Shown here: positions 1 to 10,139 of the stretch, one piece after another
Numbering within the stretch: the stretch's first letter is position 1
Layout: every line of letters begins with the position of its first letter
NCBI RefSeq assembly: GCF_009831655.1
Contig: NZ_WRPA01000001.1
Span: 310,001 to 374,000 of the forward strand
DNA length: 64,000 nt
Reading direction: 5' to 3'
From: Shewanella insulae
GTDB lineage: Bacteria; Pseudomonadota; Gammaproteobacteria; Enterobacterales; Shewanellaceae
Program-made: the position numbers and the translations under genes
Notes under the pieces: generated by a model
Database searches by the model: none
Told to the model about the DNA's origin: nothing
Seen by the model: only the letters and a program-made list of their open reading frames with translations

Positions 1-559
1 ACGCCGCCAGGCGCATAGGCGCCGGATGAGGTTTACTCTGGGTGGTGGAGTCGCCACTGATGATTGCCGGCATCTTGTGGGCTAACTCGAGCCTGTGTAG
101 TAAAGGCCGGGCAAAGCGAGCCGCCTTATTGGTGACCACCCCAAAAGGGATGCGTTGCTCATTGAGGTGCTCTAAAAGGCTGGCCATACCGTCAAACAGC
201 CTGGCTGCTTGGCCATTAACCCTATGATAGTGATTAAGTAAGCCCTGTTGGATAGTCGCCTTCTCCTCATCATTAAGGTGAGGCTGGGCAGCGTTAACTA
301 ACGCCAGGCTGCCATGGGAGGCGGCAAAACGGATATCTTCCAGGGATTCGCTCGGCAGCCCAAAATCCTTAAGCGCCAGATTGAGCGCCAGCACGAGATC
401 CGGCGCGGTATCGACTAAGGTGCCATCGAGATCGAACAGCACGCCTCTTATAGGCCTGGCGTCTAATGTTTTTATCTCATTAGCTTTAATATCAGTTAGC
501 TTAGTGTCAATAGGCTTAGCGTCTAGAGGCTTAGTGCCTGTACCCGTACCTTCAGTCAT
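1..559 (-). CDS. gph: phosphoglycolate phosphatase-like HAD hydrolase (C-terminus outside window)
   Basis: This is a HAD-superfamily phosphatase, probably phosphoglycolate phosphatase. Reading leftward, motif I is [10 protein letters not shown] with nucleophile D43 and acid/base D45. It is followed by the expected cap region and motif II near GVVTNK. The gene runs off the left edge, so the C-terminal motifs are not visible. The ATG at 559 overlaps the stop codon of ubiG (552-554), so the two are probably co-transcribed and translationally coupled. About 38 residues precede the HAD core, more than is usual, and this extension contains the near-repeat LDAKPI/LDARPI. A downstream start cannot be excluded. 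The HAD assignment is firm; the exact substrate rests on the family and on position beside ubiG. Confidence 0.85.
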   Translation of the reverse strand, partial: MTEGTGTGTKPLDAKPIDTKLTDIKANEIKTLDARPIRGVLFDLDGTLVDTAPDLVLALNLALKDFGLPSESLEDIRFAASHGSLALVNAAQPHLNDEEKATIQQGLLNHYHRVNGQAARLFDGMASLLEHLNEQRIPFGVVTNKAARFARPLLHRLELAHKMPAIISGDSTTQSKPHPAPMRLAA

Positions 560-1295
560 CCTGCTTAACCGTGGCGATCATATAGTTGACCTCTAGCGAC
601 TTGGTATAGCGGAAGATCTCCGTCAGAGGATTGTAGGTGATGCCGGTCGCATCGACGCACTCAAGATCTACCGCATCGGCCATGCCGATCAGTTCGGATG
701 GCTTGATGTATTTCTTATGATCGTGGGTGCCAACCGGTAGCATCTTAAGCAGATACTCGGCGCCGATCACTGTCTCTACATAGGCTCTGATGTTGCGGTT
801 AATGGTTGAGAAGAACACATAACCACCGGGTTTGACCATATCGCTACAGGCCTTAATGACAGATGCAGGGTCGGGCACATGCTCGAGCATCTCCATACAG
901 GTGACTACATCATACTGGCCTTGATGCCCATCTCTGTGATGCTCTGCCGTGTCCTGGATATAGTTGATCTCGACCCCCATCTCCAAGGCGTGCAGCTTAG
1001 CGACATCGAGGGGCTCGGCCCCCATATCCAGCCCATCTACCTTGGCGCCCAGGCGTGCCATGCTCTCAGAGAGAATACCGCCGCCGCAGCCGACATCCAG
1101 CACACGCTTGCCAAACAGGCCGCCGACGGCTTGATCGATATAGTTGAGTCTTAAGGGGTTGAGCTTATGAATCGGTTTAAATTCCCCTTCGGGATCCCAC
1201 CAGGTGGCAGCCATCTTCTCAAACTTAGCGATTTCTTGTGGATCGACATTGACATTATTAGTCTCAGAAAAATGAGTTTCAGAAAGGTTAGACAC
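552..1295 (-). CDS. ubiG: ubiquinone biosynthesis O-methyltransferase UbiG
   Basis: UbiG is an SAM-dependent O-methyltransferase that performs both O-methylation steps of ubiquinone biosynthesis at the cytoplasmic face of the membrane. The 247-residue protein has the class I methyltransferase motif VLDVGCGGG at about residues 65-73. It also shows the UbiG-typical N-terminal stretch ending [13 protein letters not shown] and the motif [11 protein letters not shown]. It begins with a GTG codon preceded by a GAGGAC Shine-Dalgarno-like sequence about 7 nt upstream. The next gene (gph) overlaps its 3' end, so the two form a leftward operon. It is divergent from gyrA, the arrangement I associate with Shewanella and enterobacteria. 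Confidence 0.95.
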   Translation of the reverse strand: MSNLSETHFSETNNVNVDPQEIAKFEKMAATWWDPEGEFKPIHKLNPLRLNYIDQAVGGLFGKRVLDVGCGGGILSESMARLGAKVDGLDMGAEPLDVAKLHALEMGVEINYIQDTAEHHRDGHQGQYDVVTCMEMLEHVPDPASVIKACSDMVKPGGYVFFSTINRNIRAYVETVIGAEYLLKMLPVGTHDHKKYIKPSELIGMADAVDLECVDATGITYNPLTEIFRYTKSLEVNYMIATVKQDD

Positions 1296-1446
1296 GGACA
1301 GTCCTCTGAAGGGGATAAATGATGTAGCTATTATACCGATAGCCTTAGATAAACAAAGGAGAACCCGCCGAAAATGTCTGCTTAGTCATCAGATTGCTGT
1401 TAAAGCGTTCATCTTGCCTAAAACAGGTAGGGGTTTTACGCCGCAA

Positions 1447-1506
1447 ACAGATATTTGGCGTGAAATTTCAATAGGGTCTAGCGCCTTTAAATATCTGTGT
1501 TAGAAT
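1447..1506 (+). promoter_or_regulatory. gyrA promoter region with a 10-bp inverted repeat
   Basis: An extended -10 element (TG at 1498-1499, then TAGAAT at 1501-1506) lies 88 nt upstream of the preferred gyrA ATG. No good -35 box is visible. The perfect 10-bp inverted repeat ACAGATATTT (1447-1456) / AAATATCTGT (1489-1498) spans the -35 region, and its right arm ends within the extended -10 TG. The repeat is seen directly. Its role as an operator or topology-sensitive element is inference. Confidence 0.5.
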
Positions 1507-1593
1507 GCCAAATCACGTTTTCAGGCTTGGTGAAATATTGCCTGGTTTTTAAGCAGTATTTTGTCGGCTAAATTTCAAGGGATCGAGCAGTTT

Positions 1594-4233
1594 ATGACTG
1601 ATCTGGCTTCATCTATAACACCAATTAATATTGAAGACGAATTAAAGAATTCATATTTGGATTACGCCATGAGCGTGATCGTTGGCCGTGCGTTACCCGA
1701 TGTACGTGACGGTCTAAAGCCGGTTCATCGCCGCGTCTTATTCGCGATGAACGAGTTGAAGAACGATTGGAACAAACCATATAAAAAGTCGGCGCGTGTC
1801 GTCGGTGATGTGATCGGTAAATATCACCCACACGGTGACTCGGCGGTATACGACACTATCGTTCGTATGGCGCAGCCTTTCTCCATGCGCTACACCTTGG
1901 TCGATGGTCAGGGTAACTTTGGTTCTGTCGATGGCGACGCCGCGGCGGCCATGCGTTATACCGAGATACGTATGGACAAGCTGGCGCACCAGCTACTGGC
2001 CGACCTAGAGAAAGAAACTGTCGATTACGTACCTAACTATGACGGTACCGAGCAGATCCCAGCGGTACTGCCGACCCGTATTCCAGCGCTGCTGGTCAAC
2101 GGTTCATCGGGCATCGCCGTCGGTATGGCGACCAACATTCCTCCTCATAACCTGTCTGAGGTGATCTCAGGCTGTTTGGCGCTGATCGACGAGCCAAGTC
2201 TCTCTATCGAGCAGCTGATGGAACATATTCCTGGTCCCGACTTCCCGACGGCGGCGATCGTCAACGGCCGTAAGGGCATCGAAGACGCCTATAAGACGGG
2301 TCGTGGTAAGGCTGTCATGCGTGCCCGCGCAACCGTTGAGACTGAAGACAACGGCCGTGAGCGTATTATCGTTACCGAGATCCCTTATCAGGTAAACAAG
2401 GCGCGTCTTATCGAAAAGATTGCCGAGCTGGTAAAAGATAAGAAGATCGAAGGCATTAGCGGCCTGCGCGACGAGTCTGATAAAGACGGTATGCGTATCG
2501 TTATCGAAGTGAAGCGCGGCGAAGTAGGTGAGGTGATCCTCAACAACCTATACGCCCAGACGCAGTTGCAGACCTCTTTCGGTATCAACATGGTGGCCCT
2601 GACCAATGGTCAGCCTAAGCTGTTTAACCTTAAAGAGATGCTCGAGTGCTTCATCCTTCACCGTCGTGAAGTGGTGACTCGTCGTACCGTATTCGAACTG
2701 CGTAAGGCCCGTGACCGGGCGCATATCCTCGAAGCACTGGCTATCGCGCTGGCCAATATCGACCCTATCATCGCATTGATCAAGGCATCACCAACACCGG
2801 CCGAAGCCAAGGTGAAGTTAGTTTCTCAAGGCTGGGCCCTTGGTAACGTGCAGGGTATGTTGGAGAAGGCGGGTGACGATGCGGCGCGTCCTGAGTGGCT
2901 GGCGCCGGAATTCGGTATTCGTGACGGCCTCTACTACCTGACCGAGCAACAGGCTCAGGCAATTTTGGATCTGCGTCTGCACAAGCTGACCGGTCTGGAA
3001 CACGAGAAGATATTGGGCGAGTATGAAGAACTGCTGGAGCTGATCGCAGCACTGCTTTACATACTACGTAGCCCAGAGCGTTTGATGGAAGTGATCAAAG
3101 AAGAGCTTCAGGAAGTGCTGGAAAACTTCGGCGATGAGCGACGCACAGAGCTTAATGCCTCAGCAGTAGACATCAGCCTCGAAGATCTCATCAACGAAGA
3201 AGATGTGGTGGTGACCCTGTCTCACCTAGGGTACGCCAAGTACCAGCCGCTGAGCGATTACCAGGCACAGCGACGTGGTGGTAAGGGTAAGGCCGCGACT
3301 AAGGTGAAAGATGAAGATTTCGTCGAGAAGCTGTTGGTTGCCAATACCCACGACACCATCTTGTGCTTCTCTGACTTTGGTAAGATGTACTGGCTCAAGG
3401 TGTACCAGCTGCCGCTGGCAAGCCGTCAGGCCCGTGGTCGTCCAATCATCAACCTGCTGCCGCTGGCCGAAGGTGAGCGCATTACCGCTATCTTGCCGGT
3501 GCGCGATTACGACGCCGACAAGTATGTGATCATGGCAACTTCTCACGGCACCGTGAAGAAGACCTCGCTAGATCAATACTCTCGTCCAAGAGCCAACGGT
3601 ATCATCGCCGTTAACTTGAAAGATGGCGATCAGCTGATCGGCGTCGATATCACTAACGGTGATAACGAGGTGATGCTCTTCTCTAATGAAGGCAAGGTCG
3701 TTCGCTTTAGCGAAGATCAGGTTCGTGGCATGGGCCGTACCGCGACAGGTGTTCGCGGTATCAAGCTCGAAGATGGTCAGAGCGTCGTCTCGCTCATCGT
3801 GCCTAAGAATGATGGTGCCATCCTCACCGTCACCGAAAACGGTTACGGTAAGCGTACCGACTTGGAGGAGTATCCAGCTAAGAGCCGCGCGACCAAGGGT
3901 GTGGTATCGATCAAGGTGAGCGAGCGTAACGGCGCCGTCGTCGGTGCGGTACAAGTACTGGAAAACGATGAGATCATGCTGATCAGTGACAAGGGTACCC
4001 TGGTACGTACACCGGCATCTGGCGTGTCGACCATAGGTCGTAACACTCAAGGTGTGACCATTATCCGTACGGCAATCGATGAGATGGTTGTTGGGCTACA
4101 GCGAATCGATGAGATCCAAGATGATCAGGAACTCGACGAAGAGGGGAACCCAATCGTCACGGATAACCTCGAAGAGCAGCAAGTCGAAGGCGAAGCGCCA
4201 GAGGCTGAGCCAAACGAGGAGCCAAACGAATAG
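1594..4233 (+). CDS. gyrA: DNA gyrase subunit A
   Basis: GyrA is the DNA breakage-reunion subunit of the type II topoisomerase that introduces negative supercoils. An in-frame TTG at 1561 would extend it to 890 residues, but I prefer the ATG at 1594 (879 aa). That start gives the canonical N-terminus [10 protein letters not shown] and E. coli-like numbering. The catalytic tyrosine is Y122 in RYTEIRM. The quinolone-resistance-determining region has S83 and D87 ([11 protein letters not shown]), the wild-type susceptible pattern. The GyrA box QRRGGKG is at residues 559-565 and starts the C-terminal DNA-wrapping beta-pinwheel. The acidic tail is as in other gamma-proteobacteria. An intrinsic terminator follows directly. 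Confidence 0.98.
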   Translation: MTDLASSITPINIEDELKNSYLDYAMSVIVGRALPDVRDGLKPVHRRVLFAMNELKNDWNKPYKKSARVVGDVIGKYHPHGDSAVYDTIVRMAQPFSMRYTLVDGQGNFGSVDGDAAAAMRYTEIRMDKLAHQLLADLEKETVDYVPNYDGTEQIPAVLPTRIPALLVNGSSGIAVGMATNIPPHNLSEVISGCLALIDEPSLSIEQLMEHIPGPDFPTAAIVNGRKGIEDAYKTGRGKAVMRARATVETEDNGRERIIVTEIPYQVNKARLIEKIAELVKDKKIEGISGLRDESDKDGMRIVIEVKRGEVGEVILNNLYAQTQLQTSFGINMVALTNGQPKLFNLKEMLECFILHRREVVTRRTVFELRKARDRAHILEALAIALANIDPIIALIKASPTPAEAKVKLVSQGWALGNVQGMLEKAGDDAARPEWLAPEFGIRDGLYYLTEQQAQAILDLRLHKLTGLEHEKILGEYEELLELIAALLYILRSPERLMEVIKEELQEVLENFGDERRTELNASAVDISLEDLINEEDVVVTLSHLGYAKYQPLSDYQAQRRGGKGKAATKVKDEDFVEKLLVANTHDTILCFSDFGKMYWLKVYQLPLASRQARGRPIINLLPLAEGERITAILPVRDYDADKYVIMATSHGTVKKTSLDQYSRPRANGIIAVNLKDGDQLIGVDITNGDNEVMLFSNEGKVVRFSEDQVRGMGRTATGVRGIKLEDGQSVVSLIVPKNDGAILTVTENGYGKRTDLEEYPAKSRATKGVVSIKVSERNGAVVGAVQVLENDEIMLISDKGTLVRTPASGVSTIGRNTQGVTIIRTAIDEMVVGLQRIDEIQDDQELDEEGNPIVTDNLEEQQVEGEAPEAEPNEEPNE

Positions 4234-4247
4234 CGTTTAGCGAGATT

Positions 4248-4278
4248 AACGGGCGTCCTTATGGACGCTCGTTTTGTT
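4248..4278 (+). terminator. intrinsic terminator of gyrA
   Basis: The stem ACGGGCGTCC / GGACGCTCGT with loop TTAT is followed by TTTGTTT, 15 nt after the gyrA stop codon. It separates gyrA from serC. Confidence 0.8.
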
Positions 4279-4363
4279 TCGGCAAGTGAAACATAATAAA
4301 TAAATACGCCAATGGCATATAATCTGACGCAATAGAGTTGAAAGAAGAGCAAAGGAGAAAGCA

Positions 4364-5455
4364 GTGAGCGCGACATATAATTTCTGTGCAGGGCCGGCCA
4401 TGTTACCTCAGCCCGTGATGCAAAAAGCACAAGAGGAGTTATTGGATTGGAACGGGCAGGGGGTCTCCGTGATGGAGGTCAGCCATCGTAGTAAAGAGTT
4501 TATCGCGCTTACCCAGCAGGCCGAGGCCGACATCAGAGAGCTGATGAATATTCCGAGTAACTACCACGTACTCTTTATGCATGGCGGTGGTCGTGGGCAG
4601 TTCGCCGCTGTTGTGAATAATTTATTAGGGGAACAAGGCAAGGCGCTCTATTTAGTCGATGGCAGCTGGTCATCTTCCGCGGTAGATGAGGCGAAAAAAC
4701 TGGCCGGTGACGAGCAGATCGACACCCTGAATATTATTGAGAAAACCCATGGTGTTAGCCGTGTGGTGCTACCCGAGCTAAGTGAGCTCAAGCAAGAGTA
4801 TCGTTACCTACATTACTGTCCTAATGAGACGGTAGATGGTATCGAAATTTTTGAAGAGATAAACTCGCCTTGGCCAATTGTTGCAGATATGTCCTCTAAT
4901 ATCATGTCTCGAGAGATAGATGTCAGCCGCTATGGGCTTATCTACGCCGGTGCCCAGAAGAACATTGGCCCCTCTGGCTTGAGTATCGTTATCGTTCGAG
5001 ATGACTTGCTTGAGTATCCGCAGCTCCCTCAGGCGTCTATCATGGACTATCGTTTGGCAGTAAAACATGACTCCATGTTCAATACGCCCCCTACCTTTGC
5101 CTGGTATCTGGCGGCAGAGGTCTTCAAATGGCTTAAGGTACAGGGCGGTGTCGCTGAGGTCGCTAAGACCAATGCGCGCAAGGCCGAGATGCTTTATGAC
5201 TTTATCGATAGCTGTGATTTTTATGAAAATCGCGTCGCCAAAGATAACCGTTCGAGAATGAACGTTACCTTTTATCTAAAAGATGAATCTTTGAATGAGC
5301 AGTTTTTGGCGCAGGCAAAGGCCGCAGGCCTGGTTGCGCTGAAAGGCCATCGCAGCGTCGGGGGTATGCGCGCCAGCCTCTATAATGCCATGCCACTGAC
5401 AGGTGTCGAGGCCTTGGTTAGCTTCATGAAAGACTTTGCCAACGGCAATGCATAG
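4364..5455 (+). CDS. serC: phosphoserine aminotransferase
   Basis: SerC is the PLP-dependent transaminase of serine biosynthesis, converting 3-phosphohydroxypyruvate to phosphoserine; it also acts in pyridoxine synthesis. The 363-residue length is standard. The N-terminus [11 protein letters not shown] is characteristic. The PLP lysine is K199 in [10 protein letters not shown], and the C-terminal [14 protein letters not shown] binds the phosphate. It uses a GTG start with an AAGGAG ribosome-binding site 7-8 nt upstream. In E. coli serC sits directly before aroA; here an exported protein and an aminotransferase separate the two. Confidence 0.97.
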   Translation: MSATYNFCAGPAMLPQPVMQKAQEELLDWNGQGVSVMEVSHRSKEFIALTQQAEADIRELMNIPSNYHVLFMHGGGRGQFAAVVNNLLGEQGKALYLVDGSWSSSAVDEAKKLAGDEQIDTLNIIEKTHGVSRVVLPELSELKQEYRYLHYCPNETVDGIEIFEEINSPWPIVADMSSNIMSREIDVSRYGLIYAGAQKNIGPSGLSIVIVRDDLLEYPQLPQASIMDYRLAVKHDSMFNTPPTFAWYLAAEVFKWLKVQGGVAEVAKTNARKAEMLYDFIDSCDFYENRVAKDNRSRMNVTFYLKDESLNEQFLAQAKAAGLVALKGHRSVGGMRASLYNAMPLTGVEALVSFMKDFANGNA

Positions 5456-5502
5456 GCTTATAGCCGTAGAAAGGTTGTAGAAGGCGAGTGGGAGGAATAC
5501 TC

Positions 5503-5533
5503 AATAGCGAATTGTGGTTAGCGATTCGCTATT
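5503..5533 (+). repeat. 9-bp inverted repeat after serC
   Basis: The perfect arms AATAGCGAA (5503-5511) and TTCGCTATT (5525-5533) enclose 13 nt and are followed by TTACCTTT. The repeat could act as a weak terminator for serC, since no better hairpin lies between serC and the next gene. Confidence 0.4.
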
Positions 5534-5660
5534 TTACCTTTAACGATATATTCCTTTGGTGTCCTCGTATTAGGTAGCGAATGGCGATTATCCGTTAGCG
5601 CGTTTTTATTCCCGTTACCCACCAGATTAAATGAAGACCGGTAAGAGTAAGGAAAGGTAT

Positions 5661-6185
5661 ATGCAAAAGGTGTTGTTGATTCTAGCTTTGTTGTGTCCAT
5701 TGAGTATGTCTGCCTATAGTGCTGATAGTGCAGACACGACCCAAAACAAGGAAGCAGATTCGATTCAAGCCCCCATTTCTCTTATTAATGATTTTCATCA
5801 AGCACACAAGGCAGTGCTTGCACGCACTAGCGCCGACTTTGATACTGGTGTAACAGCTAAAATGGCCGAAGCGATAGCGGCAGAGTCTGCACTTATTATG
5901 GAGTATTTAATTCCTATCGAGTCCTATGTTGAGGGGCATTCTAAGACAGACACCCGACGTAAGGTTGAGAGAGACTGCGATGCCATTGCGCACGATGCTT
6001 ATCTTCAGGGGCATCAACTTGGCTGGGGGGGAACGGGAGTGGTAACCGATGTTGCCGAGGCAAAGCGTGATCACTTGCTCAATAGATTGATCTACTATGT
6101 GGTCCGGATACACAAAGAAGATGACACCCGTTTTGATTTAGACGCTTGGTTAGCCATCTTAGGTATAGAAAAATTTGATGTCTAA
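5661..6185 (+). CDS. hypothetical exported protein
   Basis: I do not recognise this family. The preferred ATG at 5661 follows AAGGAAAGG and gives a 174-residue protein with a clear Sec signal peptide (MQKVLLILALLCPLSMSAYSA, cleavage likely after about residue 21). An ATG at 5631 would add ten charged residues before the signal. The mature part is mostly alpha-helical and acidic with no cysteine pair or lipobox, so it should be a soluble periplasmic protein. It lies between serC and the aminotransferase, and a strong bidirectional terminator follows. The coding call is supported by the signal peptide, ribosome-binding site and terminator; the function is unknown. Confidence 0.75.
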   Translation: MQKVLLILALLCPLSMSAYSADSADTTQNKEADSIQAPISLINDFHQAHKAVLARTSADFDTGVTAKMAEAIAAESALIMEYLIPIESYVEGHSKTDTRRKVERDCDAIAHDAYLQGHQLGWGGTGVVTDVAEAKRDHLLNRLIYYVVRIHKEDDTRFDLDAWLAILGIEKFDV

Positions 6186-6243
6186 ATTGCTAGGAAGATA
6201 ACGATTTTCACTACCTGGCTGATATTTCGATCTTTTTAAGCAT

Positions 6244-6282
6244 AAAAAAGTCGCACGCAAAATTTGCAGTGCGACTTTTTTG
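6244..6282. terminator. bidirectional intrinsic terminator
   Basis: The stem AAAAAAGTCGCAC / GTGCGACTTTTTT is perfect, with A and T tracts on both sides. It lies between the 3' ends of the exported-protein gene (+) and the convergent aminotransferase (-). Confidence 0.9.
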
Positions 6283-6310
6283 TGACTAATTGCGGCTATT
6301 AAAGCCGCTA

Positions 6311-7501
6311 TTACAACACCTTGGCGATGGACTCGGCGAGATAGTCCACGTTGCCAGTACCAATACCTGCGATGCTGATACGGCTCGAATCGACCATATA
6401 GATGCTGTGATCGGCCTGGAGCTGCGCGACTTGCTCAGGAGTAATGCCGAGGAAGGAGAACATGCCTTTCTGCTTGGCGATAAAGCTAAAGTCACGGGTC
6501 ACGCCTTTTTCGGCTAGCTTATTGACCAGCATGGCGCGGTTACCATTGATACGGTCTCGCATGACCTTTAACTCGTCGAGCCATTGTTGCTTAAGCTCGC
6601 TCGATCCCAAAATCGTCTCGACGATGGCCGCGCCATGTGCGGGCGGCATAGAGTAGATGCAGCGTACCACATAGAGCAGTACCGAATAGGCCACATCGGC
6701 CTCATGGCTGTCTTTACCGACGATAGAGCAGGCGCCGATACGCTCACGATAGAGGCCGAAGTTTTTCGAGCAAGAGCTGCACAGGAGCATATCTTCTACA
6801 TTGGCCGCCATCTGACGCACGCCATAGGCATCTTCATCAACACCATCGCCAAATCCCTGATAAGCCATGTCGATTAGCGGGGTAAAGCCCTGCTGCTTGG
6901 TCAGTGCGATCACTTGGTCCCACTGCTCATTGGTCAAATCCATGCCGCTAGGGTTATGACAACAGGCATGGAACAAGACCACATCATCGGCGCCAACCTG
7001 AGCGAGTGTCGCCAGCATTTCGTCAAATTTAAGCGTCTTGTTTTGGTAGTCATAGTAAGGGTAGGTCTTAACCTTAATACCGGCCGCCTCAAACAGACCT
7101 GTGTGGTTGGCCCAGGTAGGATCGCTTACCCAGATCACGCTGTTTGGATTGACACGTTTGATGAAATCAGCCGCGACGCGCAGCGCTCCCGTGCCGCCGG
7201 GGGTGGATACGGTGCGAATGCGGTTGGCCAGCAGCGCAGGGTTGTCTTGACCGAATGCCAGTTCCCCCATTAGCTGATTGAAGGCGGGAGAACCTGTTGG
7301 GCCTATGTAAACTTTGGTTGCCTCGGTATCGATGCGGTGCTGCTCGGCGCGTTTGACGCAGGCTAAGATCGGGGTGTTTCCCGCCTCATCCTTGTATACA
7401 CCAACGCCCAGATCCACCTTGTTTGCGTGGGGATCTTCACGGAATTTTGTCATTAGCCCTAGGATAGGATCGGCGGGCATAGGGGAAAGATTCTCGAACA
7501 T
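6311..7501 (-). CDS. aspartate/aromatic aminotransferase (class I PLP), paralogue 1
   Basis: This class I aminotransferase is of the AspC/TyrB group (396 aa) and exchanges an amino group between aspartate or aromatic amino acids and 2-oxoglutarate. The PLP lysine is K246 in SSCSKNFGLYRERIGA. N183 (CCHNPSG), D211 and Y214 (DMAYQGFG) complete the cofactor pocket. Near the C-terminus SSRISIAGIG supplies the substrate alpha-carboxylate arginine. YVVRCIYSMPPAHGA keeps the arginine that binds the side-chain carboxylate. A second, more AspC-like copy lies at 55736-56929. I cannot say from sequence alone which one favours aromatic substrates; MPPAHGA here replaces the usual NPPAHGA. Confidence 0.9.
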   Translation of the reverse strand: MFENLSPMPADPILGLMTKFREDPHANKVDLGVGVYKDEAGNTPILACVKRAEQHRIDTEATKVYIGPTGSPAFNQLMGELAFGQDNPALLANRIRTVSTPGGTGALRVAADFIKRVNPNSVIWVSDPTWANHTGLFEAAGIKVKTYPYYDYQNKTLKFDEMLATLAQVGADDVVLFHACCHNPSGMDLTNEQWDQVIALTKQQGFTPLIDMAYQGFGDGVDEDAYGVRQMAANVEDMLLCSSCSKNFGLYRERIGACSIVGKDSHEADVAYSVLLYVVRCIYSMPPAHGAAIVETILGSSELKQQWLDELKVMRDRINGNRAMLVNKLAEKGVTRDFSFIAKQKGMFSFLGITPEQVAQLQADHSIYMVDSSRISIAGIGTGNVDYLAESIAKVL

Positions 7502-7890
7502 GGCTCCAACTACCTTTTGTCTTGTTATAGGCCCTTAATGGCCTTCGCTGTGCGTAGCCTTAGGATAAACTAATTTTGTACTGAAATTACAGCGCAAGAC
7601 CCGATTTTATCGAACATTCAACTTGGCAAATTTTCATGCCAGTGGTGTAAGTGGGGTTAGCTTTTGGTGTTTTAGCTTGGAGCCATACAATGTTAAGAAA
7701 GAAAATTACTCATTAAGGACCATAAATTGTAAAAAAGGGTTGAATAGTCCGGCTCAATCAGTAATTTTATAACCACGAGGCTCAGGTTAATTGAGCAGAT
7801 GGCCATTTTGTCGTGATGGCAAGTTTTTAGTATCTAACAGTATCAATAATCCGCGGTCGACTCTGGCTGCAACCAATTAAGAAGTGATTA
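7502..7890. other. intergenic region between divergent aminotransferase and aroA
   Basis: These 389 nt hold no plausible coding region. The segment must contain the promoters of the leftward aminotransferase gene and the rightward aroA. I see AT-rich stretches (around 7690-7740) but no confident -35/-10 pair and no strong palindrome. Confidence 0.5.
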
Positions 7891-9171
7891 ATGAAACAAC
7901 TACGACTCGATCCCATATCTAAGGTTAATGGCACCGTAAATATTCCCGGTTCCAAGAGTATTTCTAATCGCGCCCTGTTGTTGGCGACCTTAGCTGAAGG
8001 GAGAACCCGGCTCACCAATCTGCTCGATTCCGATGACATTCGGCACATGCTTACCGCCCTGAAACAGCTCGGCGTTAATTATCAGCTGTCAGACAATAAC
8101 CGGGTTTGCGAACTCGAAGGCCTGGGCGGCGCCATTAATAGTGACACGGCTCAGACGCTGTTCCTCGGTAACGCCGGTACGGCGATGCGTCCCTTATGTG
8201 CTGCGCTCACACTTGGACGGGGTGAATTTACCCTAACCGGTGAGCCTCGCATGGAGGAGCGTCCCATCGGCGATCTGGTCGACGCACTTGGTGCCCTCGG
8301 CGCAGATATTCGCTACGTTAAGGAGCCTGGCTTTCCGCCACTCACCGTCAATGCCACAGGGCTCAATGGTGGCGATGTCGAGATAGCAGGGGATCTGTCT
8401 AGCCAGTTTTTAACCGCCTTGTTGATGGTGACGCCGCTTGCCAAGGCCCAGGTGAATATCAAGATCAAGGGAGAGCTGGTCTCCAAGCCTTATATCGATA
8501 TTACCATCGCCTTGATGGCGCAGTTTGGCGTGACCGTCATTAATCACGACTATCAGCGTTTCGAAATTCCAGCGGGTCAAACGTATGTCTCGCCGGGCAC
8601 AGTGCTGGTCGAGGGGGATGCCTCATCGGCCTCTTACTTCCTTGCCGCCGGCGCCATTCAGGGTGGCGAGGTAAAGGTGACCGGTGTTGGACTGAAAAGC
8701 ATCCAGGGTGATGTGAAGTTTGCTGACGTGCTTGAGGCCATGGGCGCCGAGATAGAGTGGGGCGATGATTTCATTATCGCCAGAAGCGCGCCGCTACATG
8801 GGGTAGATCTCGATATGAATCATATCCCAGATGCCGCCATGACGATTGCCACGACGGCGCTGTTTGCCACAGGCACCACGACCCTGCGCAATATCTACAA
8901 CTGGCGAATTAAGGAGACGGACCGTCTCGCCGCCATGGCCACCGAGCTGCGTAAAGTGGGCGCCGAGGTAGAAGAGGGTCATGACTATATTCGCGTCACT
9001 GCGCCAACTCAGCTAAATACGGCCGCTATCGATACCTATAACGATCATCGTATGGCTATGTGTTTCTCTCTGATGGCATTTGCCGACTGCGGCATTACCA
9101 TCAACGACCCCGATTGTACTTCCAAAACCTTTCCGGATTATTTCGCCCAGTTTGCGGCGCTCGCCCAATAA
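7891..9171 (+). CDS. aroA: 5-enolpyruvylshikimate-3-phosphate synthase
   Basis: AroA transfers enolpyruvyl from PEP to shikimate-3-phosphate, the sixth step of the shikimate pathway. The 426-residue protein has K22 in SKSISNRA, the PEP-site motif [13 protein letters not shown] (90-102), EPRMEERPI and the C-terminal [11 protein letters not shown]. The [13 protein letters not shown] and RMEERPI versions mark the class I (glyphosate-sensitive type) enzyme. The Shine-Dalgarno is weak (AAGAAG about 10 nt upstream). A hairpin at 9185-9211 follows, and cmk comes next with its own promoter. Confidence 0.97.
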   Translation: MKQLRLDPISKVNGTVNIPGSKSISNRALLLATLAEGRTRLTNLLDSDDIRHMLTALKQLGVNYQLSDNNRVCELEGLGGAINSDTAQTLFLGNAGTAMRPLCAALTLGRGEFTLTGEPRMEERPIGDLVDALGALGADIRYVKEPGFPPLTVNATGLNGGDVEIAGDLSSQFLTALLMVTPLAKAQVNIKIKGELVSKPYIDITIALMAQFGVTVINHDYQRFEIPAGQTYVSPGTVLVEGDASSASYFLAAGAIQGGEVKVTGVGLKSIQGDVKFADVLEAMGAEIEWGDDFIIARSAPLHGVDLDMNHIPDAAMTIATTALFATGTTTLRNIYNWRIKETDRLAAMATELRKVGAEVEEGHDYIRVTAPTQLNTAAIDTYNDHRMAMCFSLMAFADCGITINDPDCTSKTFPDYFAQFAALAQ

Positions 9172-9184
9172 GCCAAGTGCTTTC

Positions 9185-9211
9185 TCGCGGATCAAAATTT
9201 TTGATCCGCGA
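9185..9211 (+). terminator. palindromic hairpin after aroA, probable terminator
   Basis: TCGCGGATCAAAA and TTTTTGATCCGCGA form a near-perfect hairpin 13 nt past the aroA stop. There is no U-tract after it, so termination would be weak or factor-assisted. Confidence 0.5.
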
Positions 9212-9272
9212 ACCTAATTGATCCAATTGTGTTAATTCGTAACTTTTTGCCGCTTTATGCAAGCTTTTAGTT

Positions 9273-9285
9273 TATAATGCGCGCG
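9273..9285 (+). promoter_or_regulatory. cmk promoter -10 with GC-rich discriminator
   Basis: A perfect TATAAT (9273-9278) is followed immediately by GCGCGCG. A GC-rich discriminator of this type is typical of stringently controlled promoters for translation genes, which fits the cmk-rpsA unit. No matching -35 box is clear. Confidence 0.5.
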
Positions 9286-9347
9286 CAGTTTTTTCGTGGA
9301 CGACATTCAGGATCTTTAGGGAAGATAGATTTAATTTGGAGAATCAT

Positions 9348-10040
9348 ATGTCACAACGGGCTCCTATCGTCACTATTGACGGCCCAAGCGGTGCAGGTAA
9401 AGGCACAATTAGTCAACTACTTGCTTCGCGTTTAGGATGGAAGCTGCTTGATAGCGGTGCCATATATCGTGTCTTAGCCCTAGCGGCAATTCACCACAAT
9501 GTAGAGCTAGACAACGAAGCCTCGCTGGCTCTGTTAGCGGCGCACTTGGACGTGCAATTCATCTCGGCTAACGGTAACGGCATTAAAGTGGTGTTAGAAG
9601 GCGAAGATGTTTCCCATGCCATTCGTAGCCAGCAATGTTCTAATGCAGCCTCTAAGGTAGCGGCTTTCCCCCGTGTTCGTGAAGCACTACTTCGCCGTCA
9701 AAGAGCCTTTGCCGAGGCGCCAGGTCTCATCGCCGACGGTCGCGATATGGGCACAGTCGTTTTCCCCACCTCACCCGCTAAACTTTATTTAACCGCTTCG
9801 GCTGAGGAAAGGGCTCAAAGGCGCTATAATCAGTTGCAGGACAAGGGCTTCGATGTTAATATCGACCGTCTTTTAGCCGAGGTCGTTGAACGCGATGAGC
9901 GTGATATGAATCGCCCGGTAGCTCCTCTGGTTCCTGCCGAGGATGCGCTGGTGATCGATACGACTGGCATAGGCATTGATGAAGTAGTTGAGCTTGCGCT
10001 CTCTCACATCAAGGCAAAATTACCTGACCTTGCCCTCTAG
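9348..10040 (+). CDS. cmk: cytidylate kinase
   Basis: Cmk phosphorylates CMP/dCMP to the diphosphate using ATP. The 230-residue protein has the P-loop GPSGAGKGT at residues 12-20, and [11 protein letters not shown] and ERDERDMNR are typical of the family. I choose the ATG at 9348 because GGAG lies 7 nt upstream; a TTG at 9336 would overlap that ribosome-binding site. Cmk directly precedes rpsA, as in most gamma-proteobacteria. Its stop codon lies within the first hairpin of the rpsA leader. Confidence 0.97.
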   Translation: MSQRAPIVTIDGPSGAGKGTISQLLASRLGWKLLDSGAIYRVLALAAIHHNVELDNEASLALLAAHLDVQFISANGNGIKVVLEGEDVSHAIRSQQCSNAASKVAAFPRVREALLRRQRAFAEAPGLIADGRDMGTVVFPTSPAKLYLTASAEERAQRRYNQLQDKGFDVNIDRLLAEVVERDERDMNRPVAPLVPAEDALVIDTTGIGIDEVVELALSHIKAKLPDLAL

Positions 10041-10139
10041 GGGACAGGGTCTTTACGATTTGTCACACGGATGCGACAAATGATTAATCTGACTCCACGT
10101 CTAGGATGGGCCGTGGTTTATTACTTAAAGTAAATTAAC
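10033..10139 (+). promoter_or_regulatory. rpsA leader with three GGA-loop hairpins
   Basis: There are three short hairpins between the end of cmk and the rpsA start: CCCT/AGGG (10033-10049, loop CTAGGGGAC), ATTTGTC/GACAAAT (10058-10081, loop ACACGGATGC) and CCACG/CGTGG (10095-10116, loop TCTAGGATGGGC). Each loop carries a GGA. No Shine-Dalgarno precedes the rpsA ATG; the sequence is only AAAGTAAATTAAC. Known rpsA leaders in enterobacteria are SD-less, fold into hairpins with GGA in the loops, and are autoregulated by S1. The same role here is inferred. Confidence 0.65.

Noticed and set aside
3568..4050. 160-residue minus-strand ORF inside gyrA
   Set aside because: It is antisense to the conserved GyrA C-terminal domain; the composition follows the reverse of gyrA codons.
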